Shown: in pieces, positions 26,182 to 33,732 of the stretch
Position numbering within the stretch: position 1 is the stretch's first letter
Layout: each line of letters opens with the position of its first letter
Origin: GCA-2683135 sp964507445
Lineage (GTDB): Bacteria > Planctomycetota > GCA-002687715
Length of the DNA: 64,000 bases
Direction: 5' to 3'
Assembly (NCBI GenBank): GCA_964507445.1
Contig: CAZDQF010000005.1
Location: 62,001 to 126,000, forward strand
The notes under the pieces: generated by a model
Told to the model about the DNA's origin: nothing
Databases searched by the model: none
The model's input: only the letters and a program-made list of their open reading frames with translations
Program-made: the position numbers and the translations under genes

Positions 26182-28197
26182 ATGAAGGTCACCACAACCG
26201 CTGCCCTCGCCGTCCTCCTCTGCCTCCTCCTGAACGACGGCGCCACCGGTCAGCAGCGGCCCAACATCCTCTTCGTCTTCACCGACGATCACGCACCCCA
26301 CGCCATCTCCGCCTACGGATCGAAGATCAACCAGACACCGAACATCGACCGCATCGCCCGTGAAGGCATGACCTTCGACCGGTGTTACTGCGGCAACTCC
26401 ATCTGCGCCCCCAGCCGCGCCACCATCCTCACGGGGAAGCACAGCCACCAGAACGGCGTCGTGGACAACCGGGCCACCTTCGACGGCGCCCAGGTCACCT
26501 TCCCGAAGCTCCTCAGGAGCGTCGGCTACGAGACCGCGGTGATCGGCAAGTGGCACCTGAAGTCCGACCCCACGGGCTTCGATCACTGGGAGGTGCTGCG
26601 CGGCCAGGGCCCCTACTGGAACCCTCCCCTCAAGACCGCGTCGGGCACGGTCAACCACGTGGGCTACACCACGGACGTGATCACGGACCGGGCGCTCCGC
26701 TGGCTCGAGACCGGCCGCGACGAGGCGAAGCCGTTCATGCTCATGTACCAGCACAAGGCGCCGCACCGGGAGTGGCAGCCCAACATCAAGCACCTCAACC
26801 TCTACGACGACGTCACCATCCCGGAGCCAGCGACCCTGTTTGACGACTGGGAGAACCGGACCTCCGCCGCCGGGACCCAGACCATGACCATCGCCAACCA
26901 CATGAGCAGGCGAGACCTCAAGTTCACCCCGCCGGGCAACCTCACCCCTGATCAGCTCCAGGCATGGCGTGAGGCCTACGGCCCCAAGAACGCCGCGTTC
27001 GAGCAGGCCGGCCTGGAAGGCGAGGAGCTCATCCGCTGGCGTTATCAGCGCTACGTCAAGGACTACCTCCGGTGCATCGCCTCCGTGGATGAGAACCTGG
27101 GGAGGGTGCTGCGCTACCTGGACGAGAACGGCCTCGCCGAGAACACCGTGGTCATCTACAGCTCGGACCAGGGCTTCTACCTGGGAGATCACGGCTGGTA
27201 CGACAAGCGCTGGATGTACGAGGAGTCCTACCGCATGCCGTTGGTGGTTCGCTGGCCCGGGACCATCAAGGCCGGGAGCCGCTCGTCCCACCTGGTGCAG
27301 AACATCGACTTCGCCCAGACCTTCCTGGAGATGGCCGGCCTCGAAGCTCCCGACGACATGCAGGGACGGAGCCTGGTCCCGGTCATGAAGGGAGAGGCCC
27401 GGGAGTGGCGCAAGTCCCTGTACTACCACTACTGGGAGTTCCCCGGCGCCCACAGCGTTCGGCGCCACTACGGCGTCAGCACCGATCGCTACAAGCTCAT
27501 CCACTACTACCGCCTCGGGGAGTGGGAGCTGTTCGATCTCCAACGGGACCCGGACGAATTGAAGAGCGTGCACGGCGACGAGGGGTACGCCGAGATTCGC
27601 GAGACCCTCGAAGCGGAGCTCCGACGGCTTCGGGAGCACTACGGCGACGTGGACCCGGACCTGCAGGACCCACCGACTCCGGGGGCCCGCGACCCACGAA
27701 GGGTCAAGCTCAAGAAGGTCCTGGACCTGCCGAAGACGGGGACCTCACACCCGCAGCGGCTGCCGTGCGCCAGGATGCCCCTGTCCGTGGGAGCCCGTTG
27801 CGTCCCCGAGACCGGCGGCGGAACCCTGCTGGCCCAGGGAGGGAACGCCTACGGCTGGGCCCTGGCCATGACCGACGGCATCCCCCGTTTCTGCGTCCGA
27901 AGCGGCAGCGCCCTCAAGGAGGTGGTTGCGCCACAACCGGTCTCCCTGAACGAACCCCACGTGATCTGCGGGGTCATCGGCAAGGACGGCGGGCTCGCCC
28001 TCTGGGTCGATGGCAAGAAGGTGGCCTCCGCCCCAGGGCACTTCATCGCGCGAGAGCCCTCGGACGGGCTGAGCATCGGCCAGGACTCGGGGTCGCGGGT
28101 GGACGGACGATCCGATGACACGAAGTTCAACGGATCGCTGACGGACATCCGCGTATTCGAAGGCGCCCTCGCCCGGCGAGGCATCCGACGCTGGTGA
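26182..28197 (+). CDS. Secreted sulfatase with C-terminal LamG-like domain
   Basis: 671 residues from ATG 26182, with GGAG upstream and a TACCAT element at 26153-26158. Signal peptide MKVTTTAALAVLLCLLLNDG and processing near GQ. It is an arylsulfatase-family enzyme: metal-binding D35-D36 in FTDDHAPH, and the formylglycine motif C75-A-P-S-R. GKWHLK and SSDQGFYLGDHGWYDK are also present. The Cys-type site requires oxidation by a formylglycine-generating enzyme. Residues about 525-671 are a concanavalin-like LamG domain (LALWVDGKKVASAPG, FNGSLTDIRVFEGAL) that may bind polysaccharide. The family desulfates algal glycans or glycosaminoglycan-like polymers. It converges on the DUF1080 gene. Confidence 0.92.
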   Translation: MKVTTTAALAVLLCLLLNDGATGQQRPNILFVFTDDHAPHAISAYGSKINQTPNIDRIAREGMTFDRCYCGNSICAPSRATILTGKHSHQNGVVDNRATFDGAQVTFPKLLRSVGYETAVIGKWHLKSDPTGFDHWEVLRGQGPYWNPPLKTASGTVNHVGYTTDVITDRALRWLETGRDEAKPFMLMYQHKAPHREWQPNIKHLNLYDDVTIPEPATLFDDWENRTSAAGTQTMTIANHMSRRDLKFTPPGNLTPDQLQAWREAYGPKNAAFEQAGLEGEELIRWRYQRYVKDYLRCIASVDENLGRVLRYLDENGLAENTVVIYSSDQGFYLGDHGWYDKRWMYEESYRMPLVVRWPGTIKAGSRSSHLVQNIDFAQTFLEMAGLEAPDDMQGRSLVPVMKGEAREWRKSLYYHYWEFPGAHSVRRHYGVSTDRYKLIHYYRLGEWELFDLQRDPDELKSVHGDEGYAEIRETLEAELRRLREHYGDVDPDLQDPPTPGARDPRRVKLKKVLDLPKTGTSHPQRLPCARMPLSVGARCVPETGGGTLLAQGGNAYGWALAMTDGIPRFCVRSGSALKEVVAPQPVSLNEPHVICGVIGKDGGLALWVDGKKVASAPGHFIAREPSDGLSIGQDSGSRVDGRSDDTKFNGSLTDIRVFEGALARRGIRRW

Positions 28198-28201
28198 TGG
28201 C

Positions 28202-28216
28202 AGCCGCGACGCGGCT
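28202..28216. terminator. GC-rich dyad between convergent genes
   Basis: Seven bases (AGCCGCG) are perfectly inverted around one A within the 18-base gap between the sulfatase stop and the DUF1080 stop. There is no T-tract on either side, so it is at most a bidirectional pause or terminator hairpin. Confidence 0.4.
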
Positions 28217-28887
28217 CACTTCACCGCGGGGAACGGCCTCACCTTTGCGCGCTTGGCGTCATCGCTCCAGATCTTGATGCGCCGGACGCGGCCCTCGTCA
28301 TCGAATGAACCGAAGCCGATCCAGCCGCGACCGTGGGTAGCGTCCTCGGCGAGCATGATGGGCTCGGTCATGTTGTCGAACCACACCCTGATGCGAGCCC
28401 CCTTGCGCTCCAGGCGCACCTTGTGCCACTTGTCCTTGCCCCAGTCGATCCCCTTGGTCGTCTTCTTGGCGAACGAGCGGCGAGGTTTGCGGTCCACCAG
28501 GAACACGTTGTGGGCGTTCTTGTCCGCCTTGGTGGCCATGTGCACGTAGTAGAAGCGCGTGGGATCCTGGAAGCCGAAGAACAGGCACTGGTCCCGGTGC
28601 CCGTACTCCTTGCCGGTCTGCAACATCTCGCACTCGAGGACGAAGTCCCCGAAAGTCCAGTCGGCGATGAGGGCGATGTTGTGAGGCGAACGCTGCGGGG
28701 TCTTGTACTTCTGACCGGGGACATGCTGCAGCCAACCACCGTCGGCGTGAGGCTTGACGGACCACACCCGAGGATCGCTGAAGACGAAGCCCCTGGCCGC
28801 GTCCGCGGACGTGAATGCCTGGGTGTATGCCGGCGCCTCTTGCAGAGAGAGCGGCGCGAGGGAAGCGAGGATCAACGTGAGGGCCAT
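28216..28887 (-). CDS. DUF1080-like (3-keto-disaccharide hydrolase fold) secreted protein
   Basis: 223 residues. Signal peptide MALTLILASLAPLSLQ. The single beta-sandwich domain matches the DUF1080/concanavalin type: NIALIADWTFGDFVLECEM, QCLFFGFQDPTRFYYVHMAT, KWHKVRLERKGARIRVWFD and GWIGFGSFDDEGRVRRIKIW. Some members of this fold cleave 3-keto-glycosides; others only bind glycans. A TATGAT element (28905-28910) lies 17 bases upstream with GGAG between, so this gene may have its own short-leader promoter besides read-through from the kinase gene 50 bases upstream. Confidence 0.82.
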   Translation of the reverse strand: MALTLILASLAPLSLQEAPAYTQAFTSADAARGFVFSDPRVWSVKPHADGGWLQHVPGQKYKTPQRSPHNIALIADWTFGDFVLECEMLQTGKEYGHRDQCLFFGFQDPTRFYYVHMATKADKNAHNVFLVDRKPRRSFAKKTTKGIDWGKDKWHKVRLERKGARIRVWFDNMTEPIMLAEDATHGRGWIGFGSFDDEGRVRRIKIWSDDAKRAKVRPFPAVK

Positions 28888-28937
28888 GAGAAGTCTCCGC
28901 CCGCATCATAGTGGGCGCGGACCGGCCCTGCCCCCCG

Positions 28938-31568
28938 TCACTCGTGGGGGTAGGTCAGCGAGAGGCGCACCCCAAGGGAACGCACCCGTTCCTCGGGCGC
29001 GGCGTAATGACGCGCGGCCGAGGTGCAGAAAGGCGCGGCCAGAGCGAAGGAGCCGCCCCGATGCACCCGCACGGGGCTCTGACCGGACGCTCGCAGGCCG
29101 TCCCGCGGACGGACCGAGCAGGTGTATCCGGCCATGCCGTCCCGGCACCACTCCGAGACGTTGCCGATGACGTCGTGGAGCCCGAACCCGTTGGGAGCGT
29201 AGGACCCGACCACGGCAAGGTCCGCGCGGCCGTCGTCCAGCCCTGCCGTGGGGATGGAGGTGAGCCTCCTCCCGGAAAAGGACCCCTCATCCAGGATGTT
29301 GGCGAACCCCCGCAACGAAGTCACGCTGCTCCCGGTCGGGAACACGGCCCGTGAACCGCCTCGGGCCGCATGCTCCCACTGCGCCTCCGTCGGCACCTCG
29401 AGACCGAGGGCCCGGGCCACCCTCGACACCTCCTCCCAGGAGACGTATCCCGCCGGGATGTTCTCGGCCAACTCTCCCGCCTCGGACCCGTCACGCTCGC
29501 GCGCGAGGAACCTCCGCCACTGGTTCTCCGTCAACTCGTACTTGGAGATGAAGAAGGCGGACAGCCGTACCTGGTGGACCGGTCCCACGTCCACCTCCGC
29601 GAACCGGTCGACGTTGTGCTCTTCATCCGCTCCCTCAGCAGGAGGGGACGCCCCCATGTGAAAGCTCGCCGGAGGCAGGAGCACCAGGATGATGCCTCCG
29701 GCCAGGCCCGGGCGCCAACGCCTCTGGCCCTCATCCCACCTCGGGGCGGCGCCGGACTCCACGTGCCAGAAGTTCCAGAGCCCCGAACGCTCGTCCCTGC
29801 CCAGCGGCACCAGACCAGGAACGGGCCTCAGCGAGACTTCCGTGAACGCCCCACCACGACTCAGGTCTCTCAGGCACCGATCCCACGCCTCACGAGCGTT
29901 CAACAAGGAGCGCGTCCGATAGGTCCTGGATCGCCTCAGGCGATCCGTGACGGAAGCCATGGCGTCATCCAGTTGCACGTACAGATCGATGAGCTCTTCC
30001 AGCTGCTCCTCGAAGAACTGGTCCCTCTCGTCCGCGTAGGACCAGTGCAGGCGGAGGTCCGTCACCAGAGCCAGGCGCTCCCGCTCCTCGCTCCAGGAAG
30101 CACGTCGCTCGTCGCTGACGTCACTTGTCCGGAGCGACGCCTCCAGCTCTTCCATGCGACGAACCTCGTTCGGATAACCGAGTCGCCGCTCGGCAGAAGA
30201 GTAGGGCAACGCACGGATCCTGAGGCGTCTCAAGGACCGGGCGTGCACGCCCTCGTTTCTCGCCAGGGACCGAGCGTCTCGCAACCACTCCCGACATGAG
30301 TCGACCAACCTCGGACCCACGGGCCAGAGCCCCTGGTGGCTGGCGAGCAGCCGGCGCAGCTTGACCGTGTCCGACAGCTGCAGCACGTCGTCCAGCGCCT
30401 GGGTCAACTCTCGCTCGGCCCGTTGTGCCCGGTCCGCCTCCTGCTGTTCCTGGCGCCAGAAGCTCCACGACACGGTGGCGGCGATGGTGAGCACCGTGAG
30501 AATGAGGGCGATCATCCCCACCGCCCACCGGTGCCGTGTCAGGGTCTTCCTGAGCAGGTACCACCGGCCGTCTCCTCGCGCCTCCACCGCCACCCCCGCG
30601 AGCCAGCGGTCCAGGTCACGGCCGAGGGCCTCCGCGGATTGAAACCTCCGGTCCGGTTCCTTCTGCAACGCACACATGATGATGGCGTCCAGATCCCGGC
30701 CTACTTGTGGATTGATCCGGACGACCGGCTCCGGGTCGGTGTGGGTGATGGCCCTCACCAGCCCTGCGATCGACGCCGCGCCCTGCCACGCGCGCTGGCC
30801 CGCGAACGACTCGTACAACAACAAGCCGAGAGCGTGCACGTCGGTCCGCACGTCCACGAGGGAAGGGTCGTCAGCCAGCTGCTCGGGGGACGCGTAGGGC
30901 AGGGTCCCGGCGAACTCTCCGGTCTGGGTCAGCTCCCGGGAGCGGGTGGCGTGGAACGCCGGCTTGGCGACGCCGAAGTCGAGGATGTGTGGATCTCCGG
31001 CTCCATCGATGAGGATGTTCGACGGCTTGAGGTCACGGTGAATGACACCACGCTGATGGGCGAAGTGGACGGCGCGACAGAGCTTGCGGAACAGCTCCAC
31101 CCGGCGCCGCAGGGGTGGCTCTTCATCTTCCATCCAGACGTCCAGGTGGCGGCCGTCGATGAACTCCATGGCGAGGAACCGCGCCCCCGCGACCTGACCG
31201 CTGTCGTAGAGCCGGACGATGTTGGGGTGCTCGAGCATGCGGATGATCTCGAACTCCAGCTCCATCCGCTTGACCGCCTGGGGAGAAGCGCCCTGCTCCG
31301 TGATGATCTTGAGCGCCACGGGGCGCTGGGTGCTCTGCTGCAGGGCCTTGACCACCAGTCCCTGGCCACCCCGGCGGATCACCTCCTGGAAGACGTAGCC
31401 CTCCGGCATGGGAGGCAGTGGCTGCGCCACGGAGTCCGTGTCCTCGACCGGGAGGTCGTGGCGGTGGTGCTGCAACAGGCCCACCAGGGAGTCGTGGACG
31501 TTCATCCCCGCCAGGAACTCCAACTCCCGGTCATCACTCTGTTCGCGGCGACGCCACGGCACCCTCAC
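28938..31568 (-). CDS. Membrane Ser/Thr protein kinase with C-terminal SUMF1/FGE-like domain
   Basis: 876 residues from GTG 31568, one base after the sigma-factor stop. The Hanks-type kinase spans about 58-330: glycine loop IRRGGQGLVVK, K87 in VALKI, H177-R178-D179-L-K-P-S-N, and D197-F-G. All catalytic residues are present. A single membrane helix lies at 348-370. After a long helical region comes a SUMF1-like domain (about 630-870: LPPASFHMGAS, SKYELTENQWRRFL, VPTEAQWEHAARGG, IGNVSEWCRDG, RVHRGGSF). It lacks the first of the two catalytic cysteines of true formylglycine-generating enzymes: only one Cys follows RGGSF. It is therefore more likely a sensory or binding domain than the sulfatase activator. 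This architecture is known in planctomycetes. Confidence 0.92.
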   Translation of the reverse strand: MRVPWRRREQSDDRELEFLAGMNVHDSLVGLLQHHRHDLPVEDTDSVAQPLPPMPEGYVFQEVIRRGGQGLVVKALQQSTQRPVALKIITEQGASPQAVKRMELEFEIIRMLEHPNIVRLYDSGQVAGARFLAMEFIDGRHLDVWMEDEEPPLRRRVELFRKLCRAVHFAHQRGVIHRDLKPSNILIDGAGDPHILDFGVAKPAFHATRSRELTQTGEFAGTLPYASPEQLADDPSLVDVRTDVHALGLLLYESFAGQRAWQGAASIAGLVRAITHTDPEPVVRINPQVGRDLDAIIMCALQKEPDRRFQSAEALGRDLDRWLAGVAVEARGDGRWYLLRKTLTRHRWAVGMIALILTVLTIAATVSWSFWRQEQQEADRAQRAERELTQALDDVLQLSDTVKLRRLLASHQGLWPVGPRLVDSCREWLRDARSLARNEGVHARSLRRLRIRALPYSSAERRLGYPNEVRRMEELEASLRTSDVSDERRASWSEERERLALVTDLRLHWSYADERDQFFEEQLEELIDLYVQLDDAMASVTDRLRRSRTYRTRSLLNAREAWDRCLRDLSRGGAFTEVSLRPVPGLVPLGRDERSGLWNFWHVESGAAPRWDEGQRRWRPGLAGGIILVLLPPASFHMGASPPAEGADEEHNVDRFAEVDVGPVHQVRLSAFFISKYELTENQWRRFLARERDGSEAGELAENIPAGYVSWEEVSRVARALGLEVPTEAQWEHAARGGSRAVFPTGSSVTSLRGFANILDEGSFSGRRLTSIPTAGLDDGRADLAVVGSYAPNGFGLHDVIGNVSEWCRDGMAGYTCSVRPRDGLRASGQSPVRVHRGGSFALAAPFCTSAARHYAAPEERVRSLGVRLSLTYPHE

Positions 31569-31569
31569 G

Positions 31570-32166
31570 TCAGTCCAGGCTCTCGAACGCTGCCTGCAAC
31601 TCCGACATGCGACGCAGGACCCGGTACTTCGACAGATAGACCGAGCGCCGCGATATCCCCAGCTCCTCCGCCACTTGCGCGGCGGGGAGGCCGTGAAGAG
31701 ATGTCAGCAGGAAGGCGCGATACGGCGCGTAGGAGAACTCCATCCGGACCCGCTGCAGGCATCGGGCCAACACCTCCCGATCCCAGGCCTCCTCGAATCG
31801 AGCAGCGGCGCTGGGGTCTTCGATGTCGAGGCCACGATCCTCGGAGTCGGCGTCGCAAGACACGGTGCGCCGGGCGGCCAGGGTGCCGCGGGAACGGAAG
31901 TGATCAACCATCAAGCGGTGGGTGATGGTGAACAACCAGGAACGAAGCCCACCCTTGGCTCGCTCGTAGCGCCCCTCCTGATACGCCGAAGCAAATCGCA
32001 TGAGGGCGGCCTGGGCCAGGTCCTCCGCATCGGCGTCCTGCATGCCGGACTTGCGGGTGTGGGCCACCAGGATGGGCAGGACGCGGTCAACGAAGCCACC
32101 CCACGCTTCGGCATTGCTGAAGTCACGCAGGTCTGCCAGCAAAGCTGACGTCGTGCTCCACTCCAT
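31570..32166 (-). CDS. ECF-type sigma factor coupled to a Ser/Thr kinase
   Basis: 198 residues from ATG 32166, preceded by a purine-rich stretch. Region 2 has the QDADAEDLAQAALMRFASAY core, and LRSWLFTITHRLMVDHFR is typical of region 2.4. Region 4 has LHGLPAAQVAEELGISRRSV and YLSKYRVLRRM. It is immediately followed by the kinase gene with one base between. This matches the planctomycete pattern in which ECF factors lack an anti-sigma and are thought to be controlled by a neighbouring kinase. A longer open frame to 32385 exists but its extra residues show no sigma-like sequence and cover the hairpin region. Confidence 0.88.
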   Translation of the reverse strand: MEWSTTSALLADLRDFSNAEAWGGFVDRVLPILVAHTRKSGMQDADAEDLAQAALMRFASAYQEGRYERAKGGLRSWLFTITHRLMVDHFRSRGTLAARRTVSCDADSEDRGLDIEDPSAAARFEEAWDREVLARCLQRVRMEFSYAPYRAFLLTSLHGLPAAQVAEELGISRRSVYLSKYRVLRRMSELQAAFESLD

Positions 32167-32495
32167 GACGCTCTCTTCTCCCGGGGGCGCAAGATCCCCC
32201 GCGTCCGTCTTGGACGTCGGCCCAGATCGCAGCGGGGCACGGAACTCCTGGAGGTACGAAGTCGGGTTCCGGTTTTTGAGAGAAAAAAACCGCGGCGTTG
32301 GGGAGAGGCAACGCAAAGGCGACTCCGTTCCGGTCAGTAACCCTGGTGGGCAGAGGACGGGCCGAAACGGAGTCGCCGTAGCCATCGTGACCCGAGGTCA
32401 CCGCCGTCGGCCAGCGCGAAATCCCCTAATCTGGCCGCAGGATTACCGGAAACTCCGTCTATGGAGCCGTTGCACGCCACCCCCATCCGAGCCCC
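32167..32495. other. Structured non-coding gap between glycosyltransferase and sigma-factor genes
   Basis: This 329-base gap holds no credible gene but at least four inverted repeats, listed here in minus-strand transcript order. A 6-bp dyad with a 3-base loop lies at 32387-32401 (GTGACC/GGTCAC). A perfect 12-bp stem pairs 32366-32377 with 32318-32329. A 6-bp stem pairs 32309-32314 with 32295-32300. An 8-bp stem pairs 32285-32292 with 32270-32277. A run of seven U residues (32283-32289) follows the third. The rest (32167-32269 and 32402-32495) shows nothing clear beyond the sigma-factor ribosome binding region. Confidence 0.6.
32270..32377 (-). ncRNA. Candidate structured RNA or attenuator: three tandem hairpins with a U7 tract
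   Basis: Read on the minus strand, a 12-bp hairpin with 36-base loop is followed after three U by a 6-bp hairpin with 8-base loop, then CGCGG and seven U. The U7 tract is also one arm of a third hairpin (CGGUUUUU with AAAAACCG). The third stem would hide the U-tract and the second would expose it, as in attenuators. It could instead be the processed 3' end of the glycosyltransferase transcript. The five-base gap between stem and U-tract is long for a simple terminator. Confidence 0.4.
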
Positions 32496-33704
32496 TCAAG
32501 GCTGGAGAAGTTGGCTCCAGACCCGCTCCACGCGCCCGAACACCGCCGCCCAGGTGAATCGGCGGAGGTCCAGAGGCTCCGCGTCAGCCTCTCTCAGGGA
32601 TCTCTGGATGGCCTCCCCCAACCGGACCGAGAAGTCCCTACGACCCCCCTCGGAGGGCCGGTCGATGCCCGCCATGGCCGGAAGGTTCACGGGGCGCAGG
32701 CAATCTCCGAGCCCACTGGCCAGTTCGTTCATGACCCCCGGAAGGGCCGTGGCCACCAGCCGGCAACCGCTGGCGGCGGCCTCCACCAAGACCAGCGGCA
32801 GGCCTTCGAAGTAGGACGGCAGGACGAACACCCGGGTCTGGCGCAGCAACCGCGCCAGCTGTTCCTGATCGAGACGGCCGTGCCAGGTCACGTTGGGGAG
32901 CGCAGCCATCCGGTCCCGAGCGGACTCCGCTTCCGGCCCCGCGCCGTCCCCTGCCACGTGGAGCGGGAACCCGTGTCGCTCCGCCGCATCCAGGAGCTCC
33001 GGCAGGCCTTTCGCCGCGCTCAACTTGCCGGCGTAGGCCACCCCATCACGCGCAACACCGTCGCCTCGGTCAAACAGGTCCTCGCGGTAACCAGCCCCCA
33101 CCACCTGCACGCGCTCCGGGAACAACCCATAGGCCTCCGTGTAGGCCTCCCGATGCTGACCGTGGAGGGTCAACCAGGCGTCCGCGTCGCGACACGCGCT
33201 GGTGACCCGTGCCCGCAGATGGTCGCAGGTGGCCAGCTGACGGAGCGCCGTGCCGTGGGTGTGGATCACCACGGGGACGGAGGCGGCCACCTCCCGGACG
33301 ACGCCCGCGACGACCCAGCCATGATGAGCGTGAATCACCTGGGGCCTCACGCGCTGCACCACCGCCTTGAGGTGCCGACGCCAGGCCCCTCCGTAGACCT
33401 CGAGCTGCTCCTCGTCCATCTCGGACCAGACGGTGCTGACGTAGGGCATCACGTCCGACATGCCGGGGACCGGAAACGGCACCGCGGCCTCGCTCTCCGC
33501 AGGGGTGGTCGCGAAGGTGAGGGGGTGCACGCGGTCAGGGTCCAGCCCTCCGACCTCCGGTCTCGGATCTGAAGCCGGGACTCCGCAGACAACGTGCTGG
33601 TCCCAGCCGCAGCGCGTCGCCTCCCGCACCAACGCGTCGAGGGTGACGCCGCTGCCGGTGAGGAAAGGTCGCTGAGACAGCACATGCAGCACGCGGCCGC
33701 TCAT
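32496..33704 (-). CDS. Glycosyltransferase family 4-like protein
   Basis: 402 residues. N-terminal Rossmann half: RVLHVLSQRPFLTGSGVTLDALV, then the VIHAHHGWVVAGVV segment. C-terminal half has the retaining GT4 motif: YAGKLSAAKGLPELLDA, then VFVLPSYFEGLPLVLVEAAASG, which contains the EGLPLVLVEA (E-x7-E) nucleotide-sugar motif. No membrane helix. The family transfers sugars from nucleotide donors onto lipid-linked or polysaccharide acceptors; the acceptor is unknown. It lies 28 bases after the DMGDH-like gene and is probably on the same transcript. Confidence 0.87.
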   Translation of the reverse strand: MSGRVLHVLSQRPFLTGSGVTLDALVREATRCGWDQHVVCGVPASDPRPEVGGLDPDRVHPLTFATTPAESEAAVPFPVPGMSDVMPYVSTVWSEMDEEQLEVYGGAWRRHLKAVVQRVRPQVIHAHHGWVVAGVVREVAASVPVVIHTHGTALRQLATCDHLRARVTSACRDADAWLTLHGQHREAYTEAYGLFPERVQVVGAGYREDLFDRGDGVARDGVAYAGKLSAAKGLPELLDAAERHGFPLHVAGDGAGPEAESARDRMAALPNVTWHGRLDQEQLARLLRQTRVFVLPSYFEGLPLVLVEAAASGCRLVATALPGVMNELASGLGDCLRPVNLPAMAGIDRPSEGGRRDFSVRLGEAIQRSLREADAEPLDLRRFTWAAVFGRVERVWSQLLQP

Positions 33705-33732
33705 GGCCTCCTCCTCGGTGAGCCCCGGATCA

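Noticed and set aside
26029..27639. 536-codon minus-strand open frame opposite the sulfatase
   Set aside because: Shadow of the sulfatase; composition is biased to Val, Glu, Gly and His and there is no recognisable domain.
28938..31568. Kinase SUMF1-like domain as the maturation enzyme for the convergent sulfatase
   Set aside because: The catalytic Cys pair of formylglycine-generating enzymes is not present; only one Cys follows the RGGSF motif.
32167..32385. 73-codon N-terminal extension of the sigma factor
   Set aside because: The extra peptide has no sigma-factor character and covers the A/T-rich and hairpin region; ATG 32166 has a purine-rich upstream stretch.
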